Below are positions 48,886-58,312 of a stretch of 64,000 nucleotides of DNA, one piece after another. Source of the stretch: Fimbriimonadia bacterium (GTDB lineage: Bacteria; Armatimonadota; Fimbriimonadia; Fimbriimonadales; GBS-DC); the NCBI GenBank assembly GCA_026129765.1, contig JAHCHP010000015.1, forward strand, positions 31,566 through 95,565, written 5' to 3'. The notes below the pieces were generated by a model. The model searched no databases, had not been told where the DNA came from, and saw only the letters and a program-made list of their open reading frames with translations. Position numbers and translations under genes: made by a program. How positions within the stretch are numbered: position 1 is the stretch's first letter; each line of letters starts with the position of its first letter.

Positions 48886-49983
48886 TCAGCTTTCCTCTGT
48901 GTGTGACTCTATCCATTCGAAGCGCGGGGCAGGCAAATCGCCAAAATTCAGCTGGCAGAGCGGCTTAATAATTTGATCGTTCATGACTCGCTCTGCCAGT
49001 TCTGCCCTCAGCGCGCGAAGTTGCAACTTTAACACTTCAAAATGAATCTTGCCCAACGCCAAACTCCCCACGCGCTGTCCCTCGTCGGTAGAAAGGGTCT
49101 GCCCCAGTAAGCTCTTGGCGATTTCAGCATTATGATAGGTGACAGATTCGTAGTAGCTGCTGCCTCCCGATTGATTGAATTCCAACGGTTTCACTTCTAC
49201 TTCTTCAGGCATCACGATGGCGGTCTCTTGCTGCACCCGATCCAGCGCGTCCAACAGGTCTTGCTGCATGGTGCGGGTCGCTCCCCGCTTATAGATTCCC
49301 ACAAGGGTCGGTGAGGCATGCTTGGACAGAAAGATGTTCCAATCGCGCAAAACACGCTGTTTGCTTTGCCAATGCGGGTAGGCAGCTCGAAGGTCGGGTT
49401 GTCCGAACGGCAATTCATAGCGCGGTTGGTAAACATACAACACGAATTTTTCCCGGTTCAATCGCAGTTTTTCCCCGTCCGGCGCATGAAGAAGCAGCGC
49501 GCGCACATTGCGAAACGGATCTAAATCGAACGCGAACAGCGCGGGGTCCTTTGATTTGAAGGCGCGCAGGCGGTATAACCCTTGCCATTTACCATTTGGC
49601 ACGATTTCATACAGTTTTTCCAATACCGAAAAGCCCTTTGCCAGCGCGTCCATCGCGCGCCAAAGCAAGCCAAACACACCGCCTTCCAGCATTCGCAGAT
49701 TCCACCGGATAAAATCGGTGGCGGATTGCGCGTGGGCATCCTGATCATCACGAATCAGGGTCCAATCCGCGCTCAGCGCGCCGAGGCGCTTAAGATTGAA
49801 ACAAGCTCGCACCTGCGAGTCGCATAACATCTGATCGTAAATTCGCAAACCCTGACAGGTGATTAAATCGTCCTCGCCTCCCGGCGAATAGCGCGCGCCT
49901 GCCGCCTGAATTTCTACTCGCGCTTGTTCCTGTAGCCATTCTTTCTGTTGGGGTTTGCTTCGCGGTTTCTTTCGCCAAATCAT
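48886..49983 (-). CDS. Orphan Mu-type phage portal protein (DUF935/gp29-like)
   Basis: A 365-residue protein with the full pattern of Mu gp29 portals: QVRACFNLKRLGALSADWTL, FIRWNLRMLEGGVFGLLWRA, MDALAKGFSVLEKLYEIVPN, the FVLYVYQPRYELPFGQPDLR segment, LLDALDRVQQETAIVMPEEV, AEIAKSLLGQTLSTDEGQRV and GSLALGKIHFEVL. Portals form the dodecameric DNA entry ring of the capsid. No terminase, capsid, protease or tail gene is near, so it is alone. The ATG at 49983 (MIWRKKPRSK) is favoured over the one at 50028. The frame is intact, which is odd for a prophage relic. Confidence 0.85.
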   Translation of the reverse strand: MIWRKKPRSKPQQKEWLQEQARVEIQAAGARYSPGGEDDLITCQGLRIYDQMLCDSQVRACFNLKRLGALSADWTLIRDDQDAHAQSATDFIRWNLRMLEGGVFGLLWRAMDALAKGFSVLEKLYEIVPNGKWQGLYRLRAFKSKDPALFAFDLDPFRNVRALLLHAPDGEKLRLNREKFVLYVYQPRYELPFGQPDLRAAYPHWQSKQRVLRDWNIFLSKHASPTLVGIYKRGATRTMQQDLLDALDRVQQETAIVMPEEVEVKPLEFNQSGGSSYYESVTYHNAEIAKSLLGQTLSTDEGQRVGSLALGKIHFEVLKLQLRALRAELAERVMNDQIIKPLCQLNFGDLPAPRFEWIESHTEES

Positions 49984-50054
49984 GGTTTCCCTCCATAGGG
50001 GCATGTCAAGGAAAACGCGAAAAGTCAACCGCTGATGATGTTGGAATAAGAACT

Positions 50055-50083
50055 TTGACTGTGTTTTTACGCGCTCCTAATTA
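50055..50083 (+). promoter_or_regulatory. Weak promoter candidate for the repeat-rich surface protein
   Basis: TTGACT at 50055-50060 and TAATTA at 50078-50083, 17-bp spacer. CGGAGGAG lies 10 nt before the ATG at 50149. Confidence 0.4.
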
Positions 50084-50148
50084 TACGGAAACAATTTCCA
50101 ATAATCTTTTTTGAATTTTCAAATTAACCCGTCGGAGGAGTTTATAAA

Positions 50149-52569
50149 ATGGAATCAAGACTACGCGATTCGATTCGTCAGCGAGCGATCTTCTTCAGCC
50201 TCAGTTGTGCGCTGGGTCTAATATCAACCCACGCGCAGCCCATTTCCGGCACAACCAGCGGCGGCTTCCCAGCAGTCCGTGGCACGAACCCCGATTCCAA
50301 TCGGGGATATGCGGGGCAATTTATCAACTTAAATCCTGAACAATCAACCTCCGTCTATGTCTACAGCAGCGGCGCAGGTTCAGGCGTCTATTCGGTATCA
50401 GCGGGGCTTAGTGGCTTCTCCAAAGGCATTTATGGGGAAAGCATGTCTGTCACAGGTACAGGCATCTTTGGTCTTGCCAGTTCAACGACAGGCATAAACT
50501 ATGGTATCTATGGTCAATCCAACTCTCCTACAGGCTTTGCAGGCTACTTTATGGGGCGCAGCTATTTTAGCGGTAACACAGGATTTGGAACCAGTATTCC
50601 TCTCTATCCCGTGGACGTTCGAGGCGAAAGCAGCGCGATTCGCGCCATTATGATAGGAACCTCAGGGGGTCCGGCGATTGCCGGTATTGCTTCTGCCACG
50701 ACCGGCACCGGAGCCGGTATTCAAGGCTCTACAAATGCTCCCGGCGGCATGGGCGTACGGGGCATCGCGACTCACGGCAGCGGGATCAATGCGGGCATCT
50801 ATGGCGAGACCAGTTCCAGTTCGGGGTTCGGCGGCTATTTCATTGGGCGCGGCTTTTTTAGCGGACAAGTCGGCATTGGGACATCCACCCCGACAGCGGC
50901 TTTAGATGCGCGTGGCGGTAACAGTTTGGCGATCAACGGGATCACGGAGGGCAGCGGCGCAACGGGCATTTTTGGATGGTCGCAATCGACAGCCGGCTTC
51001 GGGGTGGGCGTAACGGGGCGCAGCAACTCCACTAATGGAACCGGACTGTATGGGATCGCTTCCGCGACCAGCGGCACGAACTACGGAGTCTATGCGCTGA
51101 GCAACTCGACCAGCGGGTACGCGGGCTATTTCATCGGGCGCGGCTATTTTAGCGGCAATGTGGGACTGGGCGTCTTAAACCCCAGCGCGCGCCTGCATGT
51201 CGGCGGTAATGCGATTATCTCCAGCAACTTGACCGTGGCGGGTGACATCGTTTCTACAGTGGGGGGCGATCTGAGCGGTTCCCTGCCCTCGCCCACAGTG
51301 GCTAAGATTCAGGGGCGAAGCCTCTCCAGCGCGGCTCCCTCCACCGGGCAAGTATTGAAATGGAACGGATCAGCCTGGGCTCCTGCCGACGATACCAACA
51401 GCAACTATAGCGCGGGCAGCGGTTTACATCTGGACGAGTCGGTGTTTTCCATCGCGAATGGAGGCGTAACGACTGCCATGATCGCCAATCTCGCGGTGAC
51501 CAACGACAAGATCGCCGATGGCGCGGTGACGACCGCCACGATAGCGAATGGAGCTGTTTCCTCCGTGAAGCTGGCGGACGAAGCGGTGACAGAAGATAAA
51601 TTAGTGAGCGGCGCGGTGACGACCAATAAACTGGATAATGGCGCCGTCAAAGCCTCTAAAATTCATACCAACGCGGTGGAAACCGAAAAAATCGCGGATG
51701 GAGCCGTGACGACCGCCAAACTTGCGGACGACTCGATCACAAACGCAAAAATCGCCAATGGCGCGCTCTCTACCGCGAAGCTCAGCACAACGGGCGCGCA
51801 AGCAGGCAATTCGCTCATATACTCCGGTAATGGGATTACGTGGGGTACGCCTTACGCCTATATCTCGCTGCCATTCAGCGGCTATGAAAATACCAGTTCC
51901 GACTACAGCCTTCAAGTCATCAAGGTTGATTCAGACTCGGACAAGTATGCCATCTCTGGAATCAACATCAACGGGATCGGGTTGTTCGGCGCATCCGGCG
52001 ACTCGCAGGGACGCGCCATTTATGGCTTTCATACAACAGGCGGCACGGCGGGTTACTTCAGCGGCGCGGTGGAAGTGACCGGCTCCCTGAGCAAAGGCGG
52101 CGGCTCTTTCAAAATCGACCACCCGCTGGACCCTTCAAACAAGTTCTTATATCATTCGTTTGTGGAGTCACCGGATATGATGAACGTCTACAATGGGAAT
52201 GTGGTCACAGACGCGCAAGGCTATGCGACCATCACGATGCCAGAATGGTTCGAAACGCTTAATCGAGATTTCCGGTATCAACTCACGGTGTTGGATGAAG
52301 ACGACAGTGATGAGTTTACTATGGTCAAGGTGACCCGCGAAATGCGCGAAAACCATTTTATGATTCGGAGCAGCAAACCCTTCACCAAGGTTTCTTGGCA
52401 GGTCACGGGCATTCGTCATGACCCATGGGCAAACAAGAACCGCATACCGGTTGAGCAGTGGAAAAATGACCGCGAACGGGGCAAGTACCTGCATCCTGAT
52501 CTCTATGGGCAACCCCAAGAAACCGGCGTCGGCTATATCCCGGTGGATACTCGCTCCGCGCCAAAATGA
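50149..52569 (+). CDS. Secreted repeat-rich surface protein
   Basis: 806 residues with a signal peptide (FFSLSCALGLISTHAQ). Three 97-residue repeats follow, each ending in a version of GYFIGRGYFSGNVGIGTSTP (codons near 50542, 50833 and 51124). About ten decapeptide units of the form IADGAVTTAKLADDSITNAK fill 51476-51785; such units form coiled or beta-solenoid stalks in tail-fibre and adhesin-like proteins. The last ~150 residues, from DHPLDPSNKFLYHSFVESPD onwards, are a domain seen at the end of large secreted proteins in Bacteroidota and similar phyla. No anchor is visible. Function unknown; surface adhesion or cell-wall matrix is plausible. Confidence 0.75.
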   Translation: MESRLRDSIRQRAIFFSLSCALGLISTHAQPISGTTSGGFPAVRGTNPDSNRGYAGQFINLNPEQSTSVYVYSSGAGSGVYSVSAGLSGFSKGIYGESMSVTGTGIFGLASSTTGINYGIYGQSNSPTGFAGYFMGRSYFSGNTGFGTSIPLYPVDVRGESSAIRAIMIGTSGGPAIAGIASATTGTGAGIQGSTNAPGGMGVRGIATHGSGINAGIYGETSSSSGFGGYFIGRGFFSGQVGIGTSTPTAALDARGGNSLAINGITEGSGATGIFGWSQSTAGFGVGVTGRSNSTNGTGLYGIASATSGTNYGVYALSNSTSGYAGYFIGRGYFSGNVGLGVLNPSARLHVGGNAIISSNLTVAGDIVSTVGGDLSGSLPSPTVAKIQGRSLSSAAPSTGQVLKWNGSAWAPADDTNSNYSAGSGLHLDESVFSIANGGVTTAMIANLAVTNDKIADGAVTTATIANGAVSSVKLADEAVTEDKLVSGAVTTNKLDNGAVKASKIHTNAVETEKIADGAVTTAKLADDSITNAKIANGALSTAKLSTTGAQAGNSLIYSGNGITWGTPYAYISLPFSGYENTSSDYSLQVIKVDSDSDKYAISGININGIGLFGASGDSQGRAIYGFHTTGGTAGYFSGAVEVTGSLSKGGGSFKIDHPLDPSNKFLYHSFVESPDMMNVYNGNVVTDAQGYATITMPEWFETLNRDFRYQLTVLDEDDSDEFTMVKVTREMRENHFMIRSSKPFTKVSWQVTGIRHDPWANKNRIPVEQWKNDRERGKYLHPDLYGQPQETGVGYIPVDTRSAPK

Positions 52570-52612
52570 GCGCGGAGAAGGGGCGGCGCAAGTGCCGCCC
52601 CTGTCCGTCCAC

Positions 52613-53485
52613 TTAACGCGCCCGCGCGTCTTCCTCTAAGGCGGCGCGCTTCTGGCTGATGGCTTGCATCAGTGTCTCTGCCATGCGCCGAATGCGCTCG
52701 TCAGGCGCATTGGTCAGACCCGATGCCAATCGTTCCGCTTCCGCGACATTGGGAGGCAGAATCTCGCTCCCTGTCCGAATGCCCATCAAATAGCAGTTTG
52801 CCAAGTAAAGCTGGGCATAAGGCGCGAAGCGGGATTTCGGGAAACGGTCCAATAACTCCTGAGCCCAATCGTCCGCCTCGCGCAGTTCCATAACCACATA
52901 GGTTTCGAGGTCATACACAAAGTGCGGAAGCGATTTGGTTTTCAGATAGTTGTACGCCTCTTGGTCCACCCCTTCATACGGTTTAACCGTGAAGCGCGCC
53001 TCGTTTGAGTAAACGGGTTGTCCCGGCGCAGGCTGATAACTGAACCTCAACCGGTATTCGCCCGCTTGTTCGAAGTAGTAGTGCGGTTTGCCCTGCTGGT
53101 ATGAAATATAAGGGTCATAAACCACCCACATCTCATAGGACTGCTTCTCGCGCGATTTCAGCTCGAAGCGGAATTGGTCAAGATCGATACAACGGTTCTT
53201 CATCCGCTCAAGATAGGGGACGGCGATGGACTTCCACTGGTTGCTGCCCGGCGCCATGATTTCCACGCTGGAGTTATCCTCAATGGCGAAGACAGGCATG
53301 CCACCCAAAGGGTTATCGCTCTGATTGATCGCCTCCACTTCAAACCGCAACGGGTCCACGGGACCGATACTGCCTGACAACACCTTAAGGCTCAGCGACA
53401 GATTGGCTTCGGATTGCGCCCACAGGGATCCTGAGACTACCCCTATCGTTAGCGCGCTGATGATTGATTTCATCGTCATTTTCAT
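52613..53485 (-). CDS. Secreted protein of unknown function with helical-repeat tail
   Basis: 290 residues. A signal peptide (ISALTIGVVSGSLWAQ) precedes a beta-rich part (about 25-165) with LSLKVLSGSIGPVDPLRFEV, then YRLRFSYQPAPGQPVYSNEA, like an Ig-type or DUF-type domain. The C-terminal ~110 residues (LDRFPKSRFAPYAQLYLANC) look like TPR/Sel1-type helices. It is 31 nt from the metzincin gene on the same strand, probably cotranscribed with it. Not assigned to a family. Confidence 0.65.
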   Translation of the reverse strand: MKMTMKSIISALTIGVVSGSLWAQSEANLSLSLKVLSGSIGPVDPLRFEVEAINQSDNPLGGMPVFAIEDNSSVEIMAPGSNQWKSIAVPYLERMKNRCIDLDQFRFELKSREKQSYEMWVVYDPYISYQQGKPHYYFEQAGEYRLRFSYQPAPGQPVYSNEARFTVKPYEGVDQEAYNYLKTKSLPHFVYDLETYVVMELREADDWAQELLDRFPKSRFAPYAQLYLANCYLMGIRTGSEILPPNVAEAERLASGLTNAPDERIRRMAETLMQAISQKRAALEEDARAR

Positions 53486-53515
53486 AGTGATTCTCCTTTT
53501 CTCCTCCTGTTTGCC

Positions 53516-56248
53516 TTAAGGCTGCCCCGGACTTTTGACCCGAGACCGGATCAAGTTCACGTGGCGATCCTCGAAATTATCCGTGGCTGCAGGATTGCTT
53601 GCGCTGGAGGTCATGAGCCCGGTCGCATGCGACAATCCGAACTGGTGACCGACTTCGTGCGCCACAATGCGTCGGTAGATCGCGACAGCAACGCCCGAAT
53701 CGCGCACACATTCGCGGAAGATCAATGCTCCATTGCCTCCCTGCGCCAAGGCGGTGTTGCTTGTGGCTCCGATGACAATGCCGCGAGTGACCCCTTCCGA
53801 AGCCGAGTCTCCGTCGCCTGTAAAGGAGCCGCCCCCTAAGTTGATGAAGGTTTCCGGTTGGTACGCGCTGACCACATAGACCACCCAGAAGAGGTCGGTT
53901 TCATTATTTTTTGATCCCCGGTTCGGTTCGTAAGCGTTGACGAAGTTATCATTACCTGCAATGTTCAGTAGGAAAGGCACTGTCTGGTCATTATTGGTAC
54001 CGCCGCCGCCATCGGCAACAGCCCATATATAAGCGGGATTGAAGGCAGTATTGAGACCCGCTAAGTTCACGTTGTCCGGCAGCACGAACGCATCGTCATC
54101 GCTCAGAGTGAACGGGATATTATTCAAAGCGGCGACAGATACAGTCTTTGCGCCGACATTCACGCCGTTGATTGTCATCGCAACGCCCGCCACCGTAATG
54201 GTGCCGCCGTTATGCCCATTGACCAGCGCGCCGCCCGTGATGTTAAGTGTGAACGTGGTGCCTGCTAAAGCGACAATATTTCCGGTCACGTTCGCTTGTC
54301 CAGTTCGTGTGATAGTGAAGGGGATACTGATTCCTGCGGCTTTTCTTACAAAGGTATCCCCATTTCCTGTTAACGCATTGGTTGCAGTCGCGCCGCCGCC
54401 GGTACCGATGGTAATGGTTCCATTCTCAAAGCGCCCGTTCTGTGGGGTTCCGCTGCTGAGATTGGGCGAATCGTCCTGACCGCCGGGCGGTCCGGTCTTC
54501 AGGTTCACGCTGGTTGTGACTTGAGTGGCGACCGCGCCTGCGCCTGTGATCGCGGTTATATTGCCCGCGATGGTGTTTCGTTGCGCGCCAGCGGCTGGCA
54601 CCGCGACCATCGAGTCGTTTTCCACATGCAACAATCGCCAGACAACCAACACATTGGAGGTATATTTGCTGGCTTCGCGCACTTCCCGCGCGGCGGCATC
54701 GCCCGCCACTTGCGGATCGGTGATTCGGAAGCCATCTAAGCGGTCTCGGTTTCGCAGGGTTCGTAGGAATTCCCGGTCGCCATTTGCCGCCACGCGATAA
54801 TTATCGCCGGGATGCTGGGCGGATTCGAACTCGATTTTCTTCTTCGTGTCGGATGACGTGAACGTTACGGAGGCAATCGCTTGCCCATCTTGCCCGTTCA
54901 ATTTTCCTGCCTTCAAGCCTCCCACATCACCGCGGTTATCCTCTTGTACTGTATAAGGAATCGTGGTTCCGGGATAGTTCGCCTCAGGACCCGCTCCGTC
55001 GTTCGGATCGATAAAACTGGTTTCAGACGAAGGGTCATCGCAGTCGAACGAACGCAAATAAACTTTTACATCCGCAATGGGCGCGACCGTCAATTCTACT
55101 TCTAACTCCACCTTATTTTTCGCCACAGCGAAGTCGGGGCGGCGCGCATCGGGGAAAACGCGGTTGCTGCCCGGATTGCCTCCACCTGTGGGGAAGTTGG
55201 GGCAGGCGTCCAACGTATCACTGTTGTGATTATTATTTGCGGCGGTAAAACCATTTGTCTTACCCAGCCAAGCCATGCTTTTGATTCCCAATACCGTCAA
55301 CGCGACGCGGTCATCTTTGTTGGGCGCAAGCGTATAGGTTGCTTTGATTTTCGCTTGTCGTTGGGTGGTATGCGCGACAATGCCCTCGACCCACAGCGTT
55401 TTCTCCAAGAAATCACCATTCACGGTGAAATCCCCCGCTACATTGAGGTTGCCTGGCAAGGCGAATTCGGTTCCTTTGTTGGCTTGACGCCACACTTTAA
55501 TCGTGCTTGCACCTCCGTATGCCTCCAAAGCGACCTGCCCTGCGTTCAAATTATTCGGTTTCAAACGAACGCGAATCTTGCACATTTCGTTCTCGCCCGC
55601 AACATCGGTGTCGGTAGTCCCGGTGTCAAATTTGTCGTCGCGGTCGTCATTATCGAGGTTCACCCAGGTTTGCGCGCCGACCGTGATTTCGTCCCCTTCA
55701 GGGATCTCCGCTTCGTTCGTATCTATCACTTTGGGCTTGAAAATGTCTAAGTCGATTTCTGCCACAGTCAGGCGGTGCTGCCTCTGGGTTTGATTGTTAT
55801 TCGAGTCGCGGAAGGTCATGATGATCACCACATCATTCCGCGCACCGCTGGGATTCTGCGCTGTGAAAGTAAAAGAAGAACCAGAACCACTGGTAGGCGT
55901 GATCTGGTTGCCCGGTTGGGTCACGCTCCAGGTAATGGTACCGGATTGACAGTTCGCCGCGTTCAGCGTTGCCGTCTCACCCGTCATAACGTAGGCAGGC
56001 GGGTTCAAAATCGCGACATCGCAAAGTCCGAAGTTAAACAGAATGATTAAAAGGTCGAGATCATCGACGGTTCCATCATCATTGGCATCGCCCTGCAGGT
56101 TGCTGCCGGTTGATCCAAACTGAAACAATGCAATTAACAGGTCGTTGTCATTCACACAGCAATCGCCGTTCACATCGCCGGGAATTTGTGCCATTCCTGC
56201 AGATATGAGCAACCACAAGCTCAAAAGCGTTAGGTAAAGTCGCCGCAT
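53516..56248 (-). CDS. Secreted metzincin-type zinc metalloprotease with dockerin-like module
   Basis: 910 residues. The signal peptide (LYLTLLSLWLLISAGMAQ) is followed directly by two dockerin-like loops (GDVNGDCCVNDNDLLIALFQ and GDANDDGTVDDLDLLIILFN). A long beta-rich region with Gly/Asn/Thr content follows. Near the C-terminus HEVGHQFGLSH (53669-53637) is a HExxHxxGxxH metzincin zinc site, with LMTSSASN after it as a Met-turn. This makes a functional secreted endopeptidase likely. The ATG at 56248 gives the signal peptide; a longer frame begins at 56284. The dockerin pair differs from cellulosomal ones in being N-terminal. Confidence 0.85.
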   Translation of the reverse strand: MRRLYLTLLSLWLLISAGMAQIPGDVNGDCCVNDNDLLIALFQFGSTGSNLQGDANDDGTVDDLDLLIILFNFGLCDVAILNPPAYVMTGETATLNAANCQSGTITWSVTQPGNQITPTSGSGSSFTFTAQNPSGARNDVVIIMTFRDSNNNQTQRQHRLTVAEIDLDIFKPKVIDTNEAEIPEGDEITVGAQTWVNLDNDDRDDKFDTGTTDTDVAGENEMCKIRVRLKPNNLNAGQVALEAYGGASTIKVWRQANKGTEFALPGNLNVAGDFTVNGDFLEKTLWVEGIVAHTTQRQAKIKATYTLAPNKDDRVALTVLGIKSMAWLGKTNGFTAANNNHNSDTLDACPNFPTGGGNPGSNRVFPDARRPDFAVAKNKVELEVELTVAPIADVKVYLRSFDCDDPSSETSFIDPNDGAGPEANYPGTTIPYTVQEDNRGDVGGLKAGKLNGQDGQAIASVTFTSSDTKKKIEFESAQHPGDNYRVAANGDREFLRTLRNRDRLDGFRITDPQVAGDAAAREVREASKYTSNVLVVWRLLHVENDSMVAVPAAGAQRNTIAGNITAITGAGAVATQVTTSVNLKTGPPGGQDDSPNLSSGTPQNGRFENGTITIGTGGGATATNALTGNGDTFVRKAAGISIPFTITRTGQANVTGNIVALAGTTFTLNITGGALVNGHNGGTITVAGVAMTINGVNVGAKTVSVAALNNIPFTLSDDDAFVLPDNVNLAGLNTAFNPAYIWAVADGGGGTNNDQTVPFLLNIAGNDNFVNAYEPNRGSKNNETDLFWVVYVVSAYQPETFINLGGGSFTGDGDSASEGVTRGIVIGATSNTALAQGGNGALIFRECVRDSGVAVAIYRRIVAHEVGHQFGLSHATGLMTSSASNPAATDNFEDRHVNLIRSRVKSPGQP

Positions 56249-56377
56249 ACAAAAATGCCTCCTTCGGAATAGTTCCGAGTTCATTAGGATTCTACTTCGC
56301 TGTTTTGTGTCTATATTGCGCGCGTTGGGCTTAGATTCCTGCCTGCTCGGAAAAACTAAAAAATCTGGCAGTAACCC

Positions 56378-56408
56378 TTGACAAGCGCATGCATGGATAG
56401 GGTATAAT
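56378..56408 (+). promoter_or_regulatory. Promoter of the tRNA cluster
   Basis: TTGACA at 56378-56383 and GGGTATAAT (-10 at 56403-56408) with a 19-bp spacer, 21 bp before the first tRNA. No terminator for the upstream convergent or divergent genes is seen in the 180-bp gap. Confidence 0.65.
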
Positions 56409-56429
56409 TTCCCTTGCTCGGTCAGGTCC

Positions 56430-56505
56430 GGGCGAATAGCTCAGTTGGTAGAGCGCTTCCCTTACAAGGAAGATGTCACAGGTTCGAGTCCTGTTTCGCC
56501 CACCA
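56430..56505 (+). tRNA. tRNA-Val (TAC)
   Basis: GGGCGAA acceptor pairs with TTCGCCC; anticodon loop CTTACAA carries TAC; the TTCGAGT T-loop and an encoded CCA are present. Confidence 0.93.
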
Positions 56506-56521
56506 TCAAGTACTGAAGCCG

Positions 56522-56599
56522 GGAGGTGTAGCTCAGTTTGGTTAGAGCGCTAGCCTGTCACGCTAGAGGTCGCGGGTTCGAGTCCCGTCATCTCCGCCA
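56522..56599 (+). tRNA. tRNA-Asp (GTC)
   Basis: GGAGGTG acceptor pairs with CATCTCC (one G-U); anticodon loop CTGTCAC carries GTC; encoded CCA at the end. Confidence 0.93.
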
Positions 56600-56605
56600 C
56601 TCCTT

Positions 56606-56681
56606 GCCGGGGTAGCTCAGTTGGTAGAGCACAGGACTGAAAATCCTGGTGTCGCCGGTTCGATCCCGGCCCCTGGCACCA
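56606..56681 (+). tRNA. tRNA-Phe (GAA)
   Basis: GCCGGGG acceptor pairs with CCCTGGC (G-U inside); anticodon loop CTGAAAA carries GAA; encoded CCA. Confidence 0.93.
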
Positions 56682-56695
56682 TTATGAATGAAGGC

Positions 56696-56781
56696 GGGCG
56701 GGTGGTGAAATTGGTAGACACGCCAGACTTAGGATCTGGTGGGCATAGCCCTTGAGAGTTCGAGTCTCTCTCCGCCCACCA
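56696..56781 (+). tRNA. tRNA-Leu (TAG)
   Basis: GGGCGGG acceptor pairs with TCCGCCC (G-U); anticodon loop CTTAGGA carries TAG; an extended variable arm (GGGCATAGCCC-like) makes it 86 nt; encoded CCA. Confidence 0.92.
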
Positions 56782-56796
56782 ACCGTAGAACGAAAT

Positions 56797-56871
56797 GCGG
56801 GAATAGCTCAGTGGTAGAGCACCTCGTTGCCAACGAGGGGGTCGTGGGTTCAAATCCCATTTCCCGCTCCA
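56797..56871 (+). tRNA. tRNA-Gly (GCC)
   Basis: GCGGGAA acceptor pairs with TTCCCGC; anticodon loop TTGCCAA carries GCC; encoded CCA. It is the last of five tRNAs in one likely transcript. Confidence 0.93.
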
Positions 56872-56980
56872 AACTCTTTCTTATAAGCGTGTGGAGAGAA
56901 CAATCTCGCCTCCTTCGGAATATCGCCCCTAATATGTCTTGCAATTTAAGTAATCTTGAAAGTAAAAACGAGGCAAATGC

Positions 56981-58312
56981 ATGCAATTTACAACACAAGA
57001 AATGGACCCCACCACCACCCTCTTCGAAATTGAGGTAGAGGCAGATCAGGTTAAGAAGGCTTTCGAACGTTCCTATAGAAATCTGGGCAAGCATATCCGT
57101 GTTCCCGGTTTCCGTCCCGGTCAGGCTCCGCGCTCTGTATTGGAGCAGTTTGTGCCAGAAATCGATGCCAAGCGAGAAGCATCCAGGCTGTTGATTATCG
57201 ACTCCTTGTCGGATGCGCTCAAAGAGAGCGATGTAACCCCTTACAGCACACCCCAAGTCGAGCTCATTTCCGAGGATATACTGGAGACTGATCCCTTCAA
57301 GTTCAAAGCGACTGTTTACCTGCCCCCCAAAGTGGTTTTAGGCGATTATAATACGCTGACCGCAGAGCGTTTACCCCAATCCGTTGCGGACGAAGAGGTC
57401 ATGATGGCGCTTGCCGATGTACAGCGTCAATTGACCGAAGTCCGTAAAGTGGAGGACCGGAGCGCGCAAGCCGAAGACCGAGTCACGATTCTGATCCGTT
57501 CGCTGGAAATCGAGGGACATGAACCCACGATTTTCCTGGTGGTAGTGGGTCGCTCCTTTGGCGAACTGGACAACCAACTGGTGGGCATGTCGCCGGGCGA
57601 CACTAAGACGGCTCAGATGTCGTTCCCCTATGACTTTGAAGATGAGCAGTTGGCTGGGAAAATGCAAGAGGTGGAACTGACCCTGAAAGAGATTTACGAG
57701 CCACTGATTCCCGAAATCGACGAAGACCTGGCAAAGCGGTTTGGGCATGAAAGCGTGGACGCCTTCAAAACGCACATCAAAGAGACCCTGCAACGCGAAA
57801 AGGATCGCATGGATTTATCGCGAATTGAGGGAGGGCTTTTGGATCAACTGCGCGAAATTTCAGAGGTGCATGTGCCGAAATCGCTGATCGAGGAGCAGAC
57901 CAAAGATGACTTGGAAGCGATGAAAACGGAATTGAAGGAACAAGGAACGTCCCTGGAGCAGTATTTAGAAGCGAATCAGATCACCGAGGAAGCCTTGAAC
58001 GATCAGATCACTGAGGAAGCGGTTAAAAAGCTGAAAAACACCTTTTTAATCCTCGAAATCGCCCGTTCAGAAAAAATCACGGTAAAGGAATCGGACGTAA
58101 CTGCCGAAATTCATAAGGTAGTTGCTGGCGCTGGCTTAGGCACGGCAGAGCAGCGAGACATGATGAAGAACGATGAATTGCGCAGACGGGTCTTCACCGA
58201 CATGTTGTTGCGTAAGGCATCCCAATGGCTGTTGGACCGCGCTTTGAATGAGGGCGCGGACGATACCGTTGAATCAACCCAAGAAACGAGCGAGGCAGAA
58301 TCGAATGCGTGA
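56981..58312 (+). CDS. tig: Trigger factor (ribosome-bound chaperone)
   Basis: 443 residues, the usual length. The N-terminal ribosome-binding domain has the [16 protein letters not shown] signature (the FRxGxxP loop docking on L23). A central FKBP-like peptidyl-prolyl isomerase part includes [20 protein letters not shown], and the C-terminal helical arms hold nascent chains. An upstream in-frame start is not available because the tRNA-Gly gene ends 109 bp before. It overlaps clpP by 8 nt, and the tig-clpP-clpX-lon order is the common protein quality-control arrangement. Confidence 0.94.
   Translation: MQFTTQEMDPTTTLFEIEVEADQVKKAFERSYRNLGKHIRVPGFRPGQAPRSVLEQFVPEIDAKREASRLLIIDSLSDALKESDVTPYSTPQVELISEDILETDPFKFKATVYLPPKVVLGDYNTLTAERLPQSVADEEVMMALADVQRQLTEVRKVEDRSAQAEDRVTILIRSLEIEGHEPTIFLVVVGRSFGELDNQLVGMSPGDTKTAQMSFPYDFEDEQLAGKMQEVELTLKEIYEPLIPEIDEDLAKRFGHESVDAFKTHIKETLQREKDRMDLSRIEGGLLDQLREISEVHVPKSLIEEQTKDDLEAMKTELKEQGTSLEQYLEANQITEEALNDQITEEAVKKLKNTFLILEIARSEKITVKESDVTAEIHKVVAGAGLGTAEQRDMMKNDELRRRVFTDMLLRKASQWLLDRALNEGADDTVESTQETSEAESNA

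Noticed and set aside
48886..49983. A prophage around the portal gene
   Set aside because: No integrase, terminase, capsid or tail genes within 10 kb on either side and no attachment-site repeats seen.
56430..56871. A selenocysteine tRNA in the tRNA cluster
   Set aside because: The five anticodons are TAC, GTC, GAA, TAG and GCC; none is TCA and none has the long Sec-type acceptor.
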